Origin: Bradyrhizobium symbiodeficiens
GTDB lineage: Bacteria > Pseudomonadota > Alphaproteobacteria > Rhizobiales > Xanthobacteraceae
NCBI RefSeq assembly: GCF_002266465.3
Contig: NZ_CP029427.2
Coordinates: 6,512,501 to 6,576,500 of the forward strand
Length of the DNA: 64,000 bases
Direction: 5' to 3'
The notes beneath the pieces were generated by a model that was not told the origin of the DNA, did not search any database, and saw only the letters and a program-made list of their open reading frames with translations. The number at the start of each line of letters is the position of its first letter. Positions within the stretch are counted from its first letter, which is position 1. Below are positions 7,884 through 16,096 of this stretch, piece by piece. The translations under genes were made by a program, and so were the position numbers.

Positions 7884-9997
7884 ACCGCCTCGACAGGCGC
7901 AGGCGGGCGCTGCCGCCATTGCCACAGCACGATGGCCGCAGCGAGCACGAAGCCCGTGGTGTCGCTGAGCTGGAAGTCGCCGAGCAGGCAGAACGCGGCG
8001 CCGAGCGCGACCAGGCGTTCGATCAGCGTCAGCCGCGTGAACAGGAAACCGATCGCCACCATGCCGAACAGGGCGATCGCCACCAAGGCTTTCACGCTCG
8101 CCAATGCCACCGCGCCATAGAAGCCGAGCTTGGCCGCCATGGGATCGCCAGCCTGCAGCATCAAGGCCGGCGAATAGACGAAGATGAAGGGGATGACGTA
8201 GCCGGCGAGCGCGATGCGCATCGCCTCCCAGCCGATCTTGTCCGGATTCTCCTTGGCGATCGGCGCCGCCGCGAGCGCCGCCAGCGCCACCGGCGGCGAG
8301 AGGTCGGCCATGATGCCGTAGTAGAACGCGAACATGTGGCTCGCGATCAGCGGCACACCGAGCTTTGCCAGCGCGGGCGCGGCGAGCGCGGCGGTGATGA
8401 TGTAGGTCGGGATGGTCGGAATGCCGGTGCCGAGCAGGATCGACAGCAGCATGGTCATGATCAGCGCCAGGAACAGACTCTTCTCGCCGAGCCCGATCAC
8501 CCAGCCGCCGAAGATGGTGCCGACGCCGGTCTGCGACATCATGCCGATGATGACGCCGACGATGGCGCAGGCCATGCCGACGGTGATGGCGGACTTCGCG
8601 CTTTCGGCCAGCGCATCGCGACAATCGCGCAAGGCCTTGAACCCGCCGCGCACGAACGCCGTGATCACGATCAACCCGACGACGACGCTGGCGACCGGGA
8701 CGATCTGCAGGCCATCACGCGACAGCGCGGCGACGACGAGCGCAAGCCCGATCCAGAAGATGTAGCGGATCGCCACCGACGACGCGCCCGTCGTGATGGC
8801 GGTGCCGAGGATCAGCGCTACGGTCAGCGCGAGGCCCATGCTGCCGGCATAGAGCGGCGTAAAACCCTCGAACAGCATGTAGACGAGCGCGGCAAGCGGC
8901 AGCACGAGGTACCAGCGCGTCACCAGCGCCTTCCAGGCGCTCGGGATCTCCGAGCGCTTCATGCCGACGAGGCCGTGCTTGCCGGCTTCCAGATGCACCA
9001 TCCAGAACGCGGACGCGAAATAGAGGATGGCGGGAATCGCAGCCGCCTTGACGATCTCGGAATATTGCACGCCGAGGGTCTCGGCCATGATGAAGGCGAC
9101 CGCGCCCATCACAGGCGGCATGATCTGCCCGCCCATCGAAGCCGTGGCCTCGACGCCGGCGGCGAACGCGCGGCGATAGCCGAACCTGATCATCAAGGGA
9201 ATCGTGAACTGGCCGACGGTCACGACATTGGCGACGCCCGAACCCGAGATCGTGCCCATCATGCCCGAGGCGAATACCGCGACCTTCGCAGGTCCGCCGC
9301 GGGTGCGGCCGAACAGGCCGAGCGAAACGTCGGTGAAGAGCTGGATCATGCCGGCGCGCTCCAGGAACGAACCGAACAATATGAACAGGAAGATATAGGT
9401 CGCCGATACGTAGATCGGCACGCCGTAGAAGCCCTCGGTGCCGAACGACAGATGCGTGATGATCTGATCGAAATCGTAGCCGCGATGGTTGAGCGGCGAC
9501 GGCAGATACTGGCCGAAGAACCAGTAGACGAGGCACGCGCCGCACATCAGCGGCAGCGCCGCGCCCATCAGTCGCCGCGTACCCTCGAAGATCAGCACGG
9601 CCAGCACCGTTCCGACCACGAGATCGAGCCGCGTCGGGTCGCCGTCGCGCGCGATGAGATCGGCGTAGAATATCCACTGGTAGAGCCCGCAGAGAAAGCC
9701 GGCGCCGCCGATCGCCCAGCCGAGCGCGCGGCCGAAATTGCTCTTCGCGGTGAAGTTGGCGATCAGGCCGAAGGTGAGCAGGACGAGGAAGCCGACATGG
9801 ACGCCGCGCACCACCTGGCTCGGCAGATAGTTGAAAGCGGCGACATAGAGCTGGAAGACGGCGAAGGCAATGCCGATCCAATAGGCGAGCGCGCCCCACC
9901 CGCGCGGACCGAAGCCTTCCGGGAAACCGTGCTCGAAATTGTCGAACTCGACCTTGATCTTGTCGGGCGCCGTCGCCGTGCCCTCTGCCTGCAACAT
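7880..9997 (-). CDS. TRAP transporter permease, fused small and large subunits (TAXI class)
   Basis: 705 residues with about 17-19 hydrophobic segments. Residues 1-30 are acidic and cytoplasmic. The next roughly 170 residues correspond to the small (DctQ-like) unit, followed by the large DctM-like unit with GSGVANVVTVGQFTIPLM and TGIPTIPTYIITAAL, which are characteristic sodium/substrate-site loops of 4TM-12TM fusion TRAP permeases. It acts in the inner membrane with the binding protein encoded at 10143. Secondary transport driven by Na+ or H+ is known for the family. The ligand is unknown; glutamate, dicarboxylates and other organic acids occur in the class. Confidence 0.9.
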   Translation of the reverse strand: MLQAEGTATAPDKIKVEFDNFEHGFPEGFGPRGWGALAYWIGIAFAVFQLYVAAFNYLPSQVVRGVHVGFLVLLTFGLIANFTAKSNFGRALGWAIGGAGFLCGLYQWIFYADLIARDGDPTRLDLVVGTVLAVLIFEGTRRLMGAALPLMCGACLVYWFFGQYLPSPLNHRGYDFDQIITHLSFGTEGFYGVPIYVSATYIFLFILFGSFLERAGMIQLFTDVSLGLFGRTRGGPAKVAVFASGMMGTISGSGVANVVTVGQFTIPLMIRFGYRRAFAAGVEATASMGGQIMPPVMGAVAFIMAETLGVQYSEIVKAAAIPAILYFASAFWMVHLEAGKHGLVGMKRSEIPSAWKALVTRWYLVLPLAALVYMLFEGFTPLYAGSMGLALTVALILGTAITTGASSVAIRYIFWIGLALVVAALSRDGLQIVPVASVVVGLIVITAFVRGGFKALRDCRDALAESAKSAITVGMACAIVGVIIGMMSQTGVGTIFGGWVIGLGEKSLFLALIMTMLLSILLGTGIPTIPTYIITAALAAPALAKLGVPLIASHMFAFYYGIMADLSPPVALAALAAAPIAKENPDKIGWEAMRIALAGYVIPFIFVYSPALMLQAGDPMAAKLGFYGAVALASVKALVAIALFGMVAIGFLFTRLTLIERLVALGAAFCLLGDFQLSDTTGFVLAAAIVLWQWRQRPPAPVEAV

Positions 9998-10059
9998 CGA
10001 TATGTCCCCGCGCCCTGACGGGCATTCTTACAGCATTCTCGCTGCGCTCTGAATGCGTC

Positions 10060-10135
10060 ATGCCCGGGCTTGACCCGGGCATCCGTTGGCAAACGATCTT
10101 AAAGGATGGATGGCCGGGTCATGCCCGGCCATGAC
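10060..10135. repeat. Pair of REP-like GC-rich hairpins
   Basis: Two perfect short inverted repeats lie between the binding-protein and permease genes: ATGCCCGGG-loop-CCCGGGCAT at 10060-10082 and ATGGCCGGG-loop-CCCGGCCAT at 10110-10132. The same hairpin pair type occurs at 60335-60425. Its position inside an otherwise co-directed operon suggests mRNA processing or attenuation between the binding protein and the permease, as REP elements often do. This is inference. Confidence 0.6.
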
Positions 10136-10142
10136 GAGTACC

Positions 10143-11090
10143 CTACTTGATCAGCCCTTTTTCCTTGTAATAGCGGATCGCGCCGGGGTGCAGCGGAACC
10201 GGGCTGCCGGTGGCCGCGGTCTCGAGCTTGATCTCCTTGCCGGCCGCGTGCGCATTCTGCAATTCCGGCAACGACTCGTAGACCAGCTTGGTCATCTGAT
10301 AGGCGAGATCGTCGGACACGGCAGAGCTCGTGACGAGATAGTTGATCACGGCCGCCGTCGGCACGTCTTTGTCCTGGCCGCTATAGGTGTTGGCCGGAAT
10401 GATCGCGGAGACGAAGGGCGGGCCGATCTTGTCGACGGTCTCCTTCGGCACCGACACCACCGTGATCGGGCTCGAGGTCGACAGATCCTTCAGCGAGGCG
10501 ACACCGAGGCCGGCCGATTGCAGCGTCGCTGCGAGCTGGCGGTTTTTCATGAGATCGACGGATTCTGCGAACGGCAGATATTCGACCTTGCCGAGATCCT
10601 TGTAGCTCATGCCGGCGGCGGCCAGGATCGCACGCGAATTCAGCTCGGTGCCGGATTTCGGTGCACCGACGGAGAGGCTCTTGCCCTTGAGGTCAGCCAG
10701 CGTCTTGATGCCGCTGTCCGCGGTGGCGACGATCTGGATGTAGTTCGGATAGATCGCGCCGATGGTGCGGAGCTTGTCGAGCTTGGTCTTGAAACCCGCC
10801 TCCTCCTCGCCGTTCCAGGCGGACTTCAGCGAGTCACCCAGCGTGAACGCCAGCTCACCGCGGCCCTGCTGCAGAAGGATCAGATTCTCGACCGACGCCT
10901 TGGTAGCCTGCACCTGCGTCTTCACGTTCGGAATCTTGTCGCCGTAGATCTTCCCGATCGCGACCCCGAGCGGATAATAGACGCCGGAGGTGCCGCCGGT
11001 CAGCACGTTGATGAAGGATTGCGCCTGCGCGCAAGGTGCCGACGCCGCCAGAGCAAGAGCCGCGGCCGCGCCGAAAATGGTCCGTTTCAT
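10143..11090 (-). CDS. TAXI-family TRAP transporter substrate-binding protein
   Basis: 315 residues from the ATG at 11090, which gives a standard signal peptide (MKRTIFGAAAALALAAS...AQAQ). The mature part starts FINVLTGGTSGVYYPLG, a hallmark of TAXI (TRAP-associated extracytoplasmic immunogenic) solute receptors, and keeps KGKSLSVGAPKSGTE and LHPGAIRYYKEKGL near the end. It binds ligand in the periplasm and delivers it to the fused permease 145 bp downstream. An in-frame extension to 11282 lacks any export logic and was not used. Ligand unknown. Confidence 0.9.
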   Translation of the reverse strand: MKRTIFGAAAALALAASAPCAQAQSFINVLTGGTSGVYYPLGVAIGKIYGDKIPNVKTQVQATKASVENLILLQQGRGELAFTLGDSLKSAWNGEEEAGFKTKLDKLRTIGAIYPNYIQIVATADSGIKTLADLKGKSLSVGAPKSGTELNSRAILAAAGMSYKDLGKVEYLPFAESVDLMKNRQLAATLQSAGLGVASLKDLSTSSPITVVSVPKETVDKIGPPFVSAIIPANTYSGQDKDVPTAAVINYLVTSSAVSDDLAYQMTKLVYESLPELQNAHAAGKEIKLETAATGSPVPLHPGAIRYYKEKGLIK

Positions 11091-11280
11091 GGTTGTTGTT
11101 CTCCCCAAACCGGCGGCGAAAGTGGCCGGATGAGGGACGCGGGTCAACCCATCCAAAAGATAAAGCTGGGCTGCGGTAAACGGTCGATCCGGCTCGATTT
11201 TCGGGGAACCCGCGGGTGCGGCGAGGTGGCGCAGTCGCTGACTTACGGGAGATTCGATCACTCGCCTGGCTGGCTCAATC

Positions 11281-11304
11281 ACCTCTCCCGCCTGCGGGAG
11301 AGGT
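11281..11304. repeat. Short perfect inverted repeat
   Basis: ACCTCTCCCG, a 4-base loop (CCTG), then CGGGAGAGGT. The same CTCTCCCGC...GCGGGAGAGG theme recurs at about 54640-54750. The 277-bp gap holding it (11091-11367) shows no gene; the promoter for the binding protein gene presumably lies here but no confident box is seen. Confidence 0.5.
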
Positions 11305-11367
11305 CGCGCCGAAGGCGGGGTGAGGGTTCTTTCCTCTAGGGGATCGCCCCATCGCGGAGGACAGCCC

Positions 11368-11847
11368 TCACTGGAACGTCATATCCAGGCACTTGGAGAT
11401 GTCGGAACCGAGGCCGGACGAGATGGTGATGCAGCCGCGGATCTTCTGCGCGCCGACATCGGCGGCCCAGACCGAATAGCCGCCGGGGCCGAAGAACGAA
11501 TTGGTGTTCGGCGGCTCGGTCTCGGTCGCGTCGAAATCATACTTGCCGTCGGTCTCGAAGATGCGCGGCTTCTTGGTGCAGCCGCCGTCGGTCTGGACGT
11601 TGATGACTTCCTTGTTGTCGCGGGTCAGCGCCAGCGACACCTGGCAGCGGAAATATTCCGAGGTCTTGGTGTTGAAGAGATAGGTGTAGGATTTGCAGGT
11701 CGCCGTGTTCAGCTTGCCCGGGGCGAGGCCGCGGCTGCACGAAATGCGTTGGTTGTGGCTAAGCTGGTAATCATCGGCCCAGGCGGCCGGCGTCAACGCG
11801 GTCAGCAACAGGCCAGCGGCCGAACAAGCTTTAGTGACGAGGTTCAT
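11368..11847 (-). CDS. Exported hypothetical protein, Cys-containing
   Basis: 159 residues from the ATG at 11847 (an ATG at 11856 is also possible, both close to a GGGG ribosome site). Residues 1-24 form a signal peptide ending in AWADD. The mature part has six cysteines (positions include ISCSRG, ATCKSY, FRCQVS, GGCTKK, RGCITI, SKCLDM), suggesting disulphide bonds in the periplasm. No family was recognised. Monocistronic. Confidence 0.65.
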   Translation of the reverse strand: MNLVTKACSAAGLLLTALTPAAWADDYQLSHNQRISCSRGLAPGKLNTATCKSYTYLFNTKTSEYFRCQVSLALTRDNKEVINVQTDGGCTKKPRIFETDGKYDFDATETEPPNTNSFFGPGGYSVWAADVGAQKIRGCITISSGLGSDISKCLDMTFQ

Positions 11848-12044
11848 CCGAATCATCCCCTACCCAATATTTTTGTCGAATTGCGTTCTAGACGGAAAGC
11901 GGAACATAGTCGCGCGGGGACGAAGGGAAAATCACAAACTACTGGGCAAGACGTGATGCGCTGCGGCGCTTTCGCAAATTGACCAGGACACACCGTTCGT
12001 GATTTGTTCAAGCCTGAAATGTCCCGACCGCGGGGAGTTATGGG

Positions 12045-12350
12045 ATGACGGCATTTTCAATCAGGACGTTTGCACTCGTCGCCGCGCTCGGCGCGTTCTC
12101 GGGCTCCGCACTGGCGCAAACTGGGGCGACGCCATGGGAGCTCAAGCCCGACATGGGCTACGCCTATGACAAGAGCGGCAAGACCTATTCCTACAAGATG
12201 GGCACGAGCAATGCCGGCGAACTGCTGAAGGGGGCCAAGAAGGTGCCCAAGGGCACGCTGTTCTTCATCGGTCAGAACGGCCAGCTCTACATGCGCAGCG
12301 GCCCGTATCTGGAAGGCGACGGCAAGTTCAAGTTCGGCCCGGATCAGTAG
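12045..12350 (+). CDS. Small exported hypothetical protein
   Basis: 101 residues. The signal peptide runs to about residue 24 (ALAQ). The mature chain is rich in Gly, Lys and aromatic residues with a repeated GYAYDKSGKTYSYKMG-type pattern that suggests beta structure. GGGGAG lies about 8 bases before the ATG. A perfect hairpin follows the stop codon at 12387. No family recognised. Confidence 0.6.
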   Translation: MTAFSIRTFALVAALGAFSGSALAQTGATPWELKPDMGYAYDKSGKTYSYKMGTSNAGELLKGAKKVPKGTLFFIGQNGQLYMRSGPYLEGDGKFKFGPDQ

Positions 12351-12386
12351 GGCGCGGAGCAACGGTGCCGCCCCATACTCGGTGTC

Positions 12387-12480
12387 ATCACCCGCAAAAG
12401 CGGGTGATCCAGTATTCCAGAGGCCGTTGTGATTGAATCGAGAGGCCGCAGCGTACTGGACGCCCCGGTCAAGCCGGGGC
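12387..12480. repeat. Palindromic repeat element with two hairpins
   Basis: First hairpin: ATCACCCGC-AAAA-GCGGGTGAT at 12387-12408, nine perfect pairs. Second: GCCCCGG-TCAAG-CCGGGGC at 12462-12480. It lies between two convergent genes, so it may stop transcription from both sides, but no T-run follows either stem. This composition is typical of the dispersed intergenic elements elsewhere in the window. Confidence 0.55.
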
Positions 12481-12511
12481 ATGACAGCGGAGGATGTGGC
12501 AGGGCAGCGGC

Positions 12512-13729
12512 CTAGAACGCCGCCGCCATTTCCCTAGCGCCGGGTTTGCTGCTGTTCGAATCCATCCGGTCGTCCGTCACCGCGAGCAGCTTCGCCACCG
12601 TGTTGTGGCGGATCGCGACCGGGTTGCGCTCGTAGCCGCCGCGCTGGAAGAAGTTCGAGGTCGGCACCTGCTCGCGCATTGCCTGCGGCATCGTCACCAT
12701 GTCGAGCCCGGTGCCGTCGCCGGTGAGATTCATCATTTCTAGCTCGGCCGCCGTCAGCGGACGGCTGTAGCCCTTGGCGCGCGCGAACAGCACCGAGGTC
12801 AGCAGCTTGTGGGTCTGCAGCATCGGCCCGATGTCGATGTCGAGCACCATGGCATGCATGGCCCAGCCCTGCGCGGTGTTGCCGATCTTCTCGTGCTCCG
12901 ACCAGGTATCGGGCACGGACTTCGCATGGGCCACCATCTTCTTCAACACGACGAGCTTGTGCTCGAGCGCGTGGCGCGCCGGTCCTGACGTCCGTGCCAC
13001 CTTCTCGGAGAGCGCCCGGATGAGTTCATGGCCCTGCTCGGCCAGCAGCTCGACGCTGTTGGTGGTCAGGAGCTGGTTGTAGCCCATCGCGGTCGAGATC
13101 GCGCGCTTGCCGCCATGCTCGATTCCCGCCTGCACGTCGTGGTTGCCGGTGCCGCCGGTCTCGAACGAATAGACCCGCACGGCCTGCTCGCGGGTCAGCC
13201 CGGAGGCAAGCGCGTAGCGTGCATAGGCGCGCTTGAACTCGATCTCGCTCGCCGGGCGCTGCGGCGTGAACTGGTAGAGCTCCTGCGCCGCGCGCAAGAA
13301 GTCGGCGACCACCGGAATGGGCTTTTTGGCGGGACGGTCCGGCGTTTCCTCCGGCTCCGGATTCACCGGCTTCTTCGGCCCGTTATAGAGCGGCGGATGC
13401 TCCAGCACGTAATTATCGAGCGTCACCTGCTGCCCGCTGCGCCGCTTGGCGTTACGGCCTTTTCGCTTCTCCGAGATCTGGCTCCAATAGGCACCCGCCT
13501 CGGCATCGAAGGCCGCGCGCGCCGCCTGATATTCCGCGAGCTTGCGGCGATATTCGAGCACAGCTGGAGAAGCTCCCGCGCTTTGCGCGAAAAACTGCGA
13601 CAGCAGCTGGGCATTGGCATTGCGGACCGCCGGCGGCAGCGCGTCGGCCTCGCCGCCACGCGCGACAGGTGTGATCAGGACGAGCGCAAGTGGAACCAGC
13701 GCGAGCTTGTTTCGAATCGAATGATGCAT
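12512..13729 (-). CDS. Exported protein with possible lysozyme-like domain
   Basis: 405 residues with a signal peptide (residues 1-25, ending ARGGEA), a charged, probably helical region to about residue 110, a Pro/Lys-rich linker near 120-140, and a globular C-terminal part. Around residues 185-225 it has YSFETGGTGNHD followed by AMGYNQLL, which recalls the ESGG...GxxQ pattern of lytic transglycosylase/lysozyme folds; the Glu in FETGG would be the catalytic acid. This resemblance is only motif-level. AGAGGGCGGC precedes the ATG. A peptidoglycan-related role is possible but unproven. Confidence 0.65.
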   Translation of the reverse strand: MHHSIRNKLALVPLALVLITPVARGGEADALPPAVRNANAQLLSQFFAQSAGASPAVLEYRRKLAEYQAARAAFDAEAGAYWSQISEKRKGRNAKRRSGQQVTLDNYVLEHPPLYNGPKKPVNPEPEETPDRPAKKPIPVVADFLRAAQELYQFTPQRPASEIEFKRAYARYALASGLTREQAVRVYSFETGGTGNHDVQAGIEHGGKRAISTAMGYNQLLTTNSVELLAEQGHELIRALSEKVARTSGPARHALEHKLVVLKKMVAHAKSVPDTWSEHEKIGNTAQGWAMHAMVLDIDIGPMLQTHKLLTSVLFARAKGYSRPLTAAELEMMNLTGDGTGLDMVTMPQAMREQVPTSNFFQRGGYERNPVAIRHNTVAKLLAVTDDRMDSNSSKPGAREMAAAF

Positions 13730-13782
13730 GCCGCCCTCTTAGCAGGCATCCGGTAACCGTCACGTTAACGTGCCGTTTACCT

Positions 13783-14409
13783 TCATTTCCAGGCGAATAC
13801 CGGCTGTTCCAGCTCAGTGACGCGGGTCTGCCGCCCGGCCAGCACCTCGCGGAACTGGTAGATCAGGGCCGCCGTCGGCGCATGGATCAGGCTCATCTGG
13901 TGATGGAAGCGGATGACGCGGCGGGTGCTCTCGGGGATCGCTGTGAAATCGAAGGCCTCGTCGCGCTCGATCGTGTCGAGCCCAATGCGATGGACGGAAG
14001 CGACCTCATCCGGGTTCGGCCGGATCGCGGCACTATCGGCCGCCCACACCACCACGGGCGTGATCAGATAGCCGGAACGGGTCGGATAATCGTCGAGCAG
14101 ACCGAGCACCGCGTCGGCCGAAAGCTTCAGCGCGAGCTCTTCATCCAGCTCCCGCAGCGCCGCCTCGACCGGCGTCTCGCCGGCATCGCAGCGTCCGCCG
14201 GGCAGCGCCCACTGGCCGCGATGCGCGCGCAAGCTCGATGCGCGCTTGGTGAGCAGGAAGGCGGTGTCATCACCATCATTGGCTTCAGTCAGCGCCAGCA
14301 CCACCGCGGCGCGCTTCAGCGCCGACGGCGCAGCCTCGTCAGGCAGTCGCGCGAAGGAGGCGCAGGCGGCTTCGATATTCCGTCTGGTGGCATCGCCGAA
14401 AGGTCTCAT
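13783..14409 (-). CDS. NUDIX hydrolase, CoA pyrophosphatase type
   Basis: 208 residues. The NUDIX box is complete at about residues 72-92: GRCDAGE, seven residues, then RELDEEL, matching Gx5Ex7REUxEExGU apart from its last residues. The upstream RGQWALPGG matches the CoA/8-oxo-type subgroup. It hydrolyses a nucleoside diphosphate linked to another moiety using Mg2+; CoA or a CoA derivative is the likely substrate by length and context. It diverges from the thioesterase gene 59 bp away. Confidence 0.82.
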   Translation of the reverse strand: MRPFGDATRRNIEAACASFARLPDEAAPSALKRAAVVLALTEANDGDDTAFLLTKRASSLRAHRGQWALPGGRCDAGETPVEAALRELDEELALKLSADAVLGLLDDYPTRSGYLITPVVVWAADSAAIRPNPDEVASVHRIGLDTIERDEAFDFTAIPESTRRVIRFHHQMSLIHAPTAALIYQFREVLAGRQTRVTELEQPVFAWK

Positions 14410-14468
14410 GATGCTTGACTACACCAGGACCGCATCTGATGAAACGAGGAGAGAGACGCGTTGCAGGG

Positions 14469-14906
14469 ATGAACGGAAAGATGACCAACAAGGCCGCCGC
14501 AAGGCTGAAATCAGAGGGCTGGAGCATCCTCGAAACCACCGGCTTCATGCACCTGATCGGCCCGCTGTGGGAGCGCAAGGTCGACGGTCATCACGAATTC
14601 GCACTCGCCACCGAGGACAAGCACCACAACCGCCGCGGCATGGTCCAGGGCGGCGTGATGATGACTTTCGCAGACCGCACCTGCGGCATGGCCGCCCGCT
14701 ACGGCTCGGGCAAGGAATACTTGGCGACCGTGCAGCTCGACACGCATTTCGTCGAAGCCGGCAAGATCGGCGACATCCTGATCTCCCGCCCTCGCGTGGT
14801 GCGCTCGACCCGCAGCCTGATCTTCATGAGCACCGAGGTGACAGTGGATGGTCGCTGCCTCGTGATGGCGAACGGCGTGTTCAAGATCTTGAAGGGGCCG
14901 GGGTAG
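14469..14906 (+). CDS. PaaI-family hotdog thioesterase
   Basis: About 145 residues. A single hotdog fold is indicated by HHNRRGMVQGGVMMTFADRTCG (the helix containing the catalytic region, with G-x-x-H replaced by R-G-M-V-Q-G-G) and the strand VQLDTHFVEAGKIGD. Such enzymes cleave acyl-CoA thioesters in the cytoplasm. The ATG at 14469 was preferred; in-frame ATGs at 14439 and 14481 are alternatives. Next to the NUDIX gene that may also act on CoA compounds, but they are divergent, not an operon. Confidence 0.75.
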   Translation: MNGKMTNKAAARLKSEGWSILETTGFMHLIGPLWERKVDGHHEFALATEDKHHNRRGMVQGGVMMTFADRTCGMAARYGSGKEYLATVQLDTHFVEAGKIGDILISRPRVVRSTRSLIFMSTEVTVDGRCLVMANGVFKILKGPG

Positions 14907-14933
14907 TTGGTCGGGCTGCCGCCGTCTTCTCCC

Positions 14934-15014
14934 CGTCATTGCGAGCGCAGCGAAGCAATCCAGCATCTCTCCGCGGATGCAGCTCCGGATTGCTTCGCTG
15001 CGCTCGCAATGACG
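14934..15014. repeat. Long perfect inverted repeat, CGTCATTGCGAG family
   Basis: Arms of 28 bases at 14934-14961 and 14987-15014 are perfect reverse complements, separated by 25 bases. Outer ends read CGTCATTGCGAG / CTCGCAATGACG. A diverged relative with the same ends is at 51210-51360. Located between two co-directed genes, it could form a very stable hairpin in the mRNA. Confidence 0.75.
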
Positions 15015-15058
15015 GCCGTTGCTGGCTATGCTGCCCTCACCAACATCGAGGATAGCCC

Positions 15059-16081
15059 ATGCAATACCGTCAGCTCGGCCGCAGCGGCCTGAAAGTGTCG
15101 CCGATTTGTCTGGGCACCATGATGTTCGGCGGCCCCACGGATGAAGCCACGTCAAGACGGATCATCGACAAGGCGCACGGCGCCGGGATCAATTTCATCG
15201 ACACGGCGGACGCTTATTCGAAGGGCGGCTCCGAGGAGGTCGTCGGCCGCGCCATCGCGAGCAATCGCCACGCCTGGGTGCTCGCGACGAAACTCGCCAA
15301 CCCCATGAACACCGGGATGGGCAACGATCCCAATCGCGGCGGGCTGTCACGTCGCTGGGTATTGCAAGCCGCCGATGAGAGCTTGAAGCGGCTCGGCACC
15401 GACCACATCGACATCTACTATCTGCACAAGGAGGACCATGCGACGCCACTGGAGGAGACGGTGCGCGCGATGGGCGATCTGATCCGCGCCGGCAAGGTGC
15501 GCTATTTCGGCGTGTCGAACTATCGCGCCTGGCGCGTCGCCGAGATCTGCAACATCTGCGACCGCCTCGGCATCGACCGGCCCGCGGTGAGCCAGCCCTA
15601 TTACAATGCCATGAACCGCATGCCCGAGGTCGAGCACTTCCCGGCCTGCTCCTATTACGGCCTCGGCATCGTGCCCTACAGTCCGCTGGCGCGCGGCGTG
15701 CTCACCGGCAAGTACAAGCCGGATGCCGCCCCCGACAAGGAGACGCGCGCCGGCCGCAACGACACCCGCATGATGCAAACCGAATGGCGGCCGGAATCGC
15801 TGCAGCTCGCGCAGGAGATCAAGCATCACGCCGAGAAGAAGGGCATCACCGCCGGCCAGTTCGCGGTCGCCTGGGTGCTCAACTCCGCCTTCGTCTCCTC
15901 GATCGTCGCGGGTCCGCGCACCGAGGAGCAATGGGACGGCTACATCAGCGCGCTCGACTATCGCTTCACCGCGGAGGACGAGGCCCTGATCGACCGGCTG
16001 GTCGTGCCGGGCCATCCCTCGACGCCGGGCTACAACGACCCGGCCTATCCGATCGAAGGCCGCCGCGCGCGGACGGCGTGA
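15059..16081 (+). CDS. Aldo/keto reductase
   Basis: 340 residues, (beta/alpha)8 barrel of the AKR superfamily. The catalytic set is visible: Asp in FIDTADAY (residue 48 or 51), Tyr53, Lys78 (ATKLA) and His123 (YYLHKED). NADPH-binding C-terminal segment SSIVAGPRTEEQ. It reduces aldehydes or ketones with NADPH; the natural substrate is unknown. It resembles the YajO/Tas-like class by length. The TTC38-like gene follows after 15 bp and is probably co-transcribed. Confidence 0.87.
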   Translation: MQYRQLGRSGLKVSPICLGTMMFGGPTDEATSRRIIDKAHGAGINFIDTADAYSKGGSEEVVGRAIASNRHAWVLATKLANPMNTGMGNDPNRGGLSRRWVLQAADESLKRLGTDHIDIYYLHKEDHATPLEETVRAMGDLIRAGKVRYFGVSNYRAWRVAEICNICDRLGIDRPAVSQPYYNAMNRMPEVEHFPACSYYGLGIVPYSPLARGVLTGKYKPDAAPDKETRAGRNDTRMMQTEWRPESLQLAQEIKHHAEKKGITAGQFAVAWVLNSAFVSSIVAGPRTEEQWDGYISALDYRFTAEDEALIDRLVVPGHPSTPGYNDPAYPIEGRRARTA

Positions 16082-16096
16082 GAGCGGGAGACGTCG

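Noticed and set aside
7506..8624. 372-residue frame as a long form of the DUF1850 protein
   Set aside because: Its N-terminal two thirds are antisense-like noise from another frame of the permease gene; only the last 125 residues match DUF1850, and a GTGA overlap gives a natural start at 7883.
7919..10018. Very long open frame on the plus strand opposite the TRAP permease
   Set aside because: It is antisense to a well-supported permease, is rich in Arg, Asp and His and has no family resemblance; long antisense frames are expected at this GC content.
12403..12426. TGATCC followed by CGTTG as a fifth RpoE-type promoter
   Set aside because: The spacing is 14, not 16, it lies inside a dispersed palindrome and no gene starts downstream in that direction.
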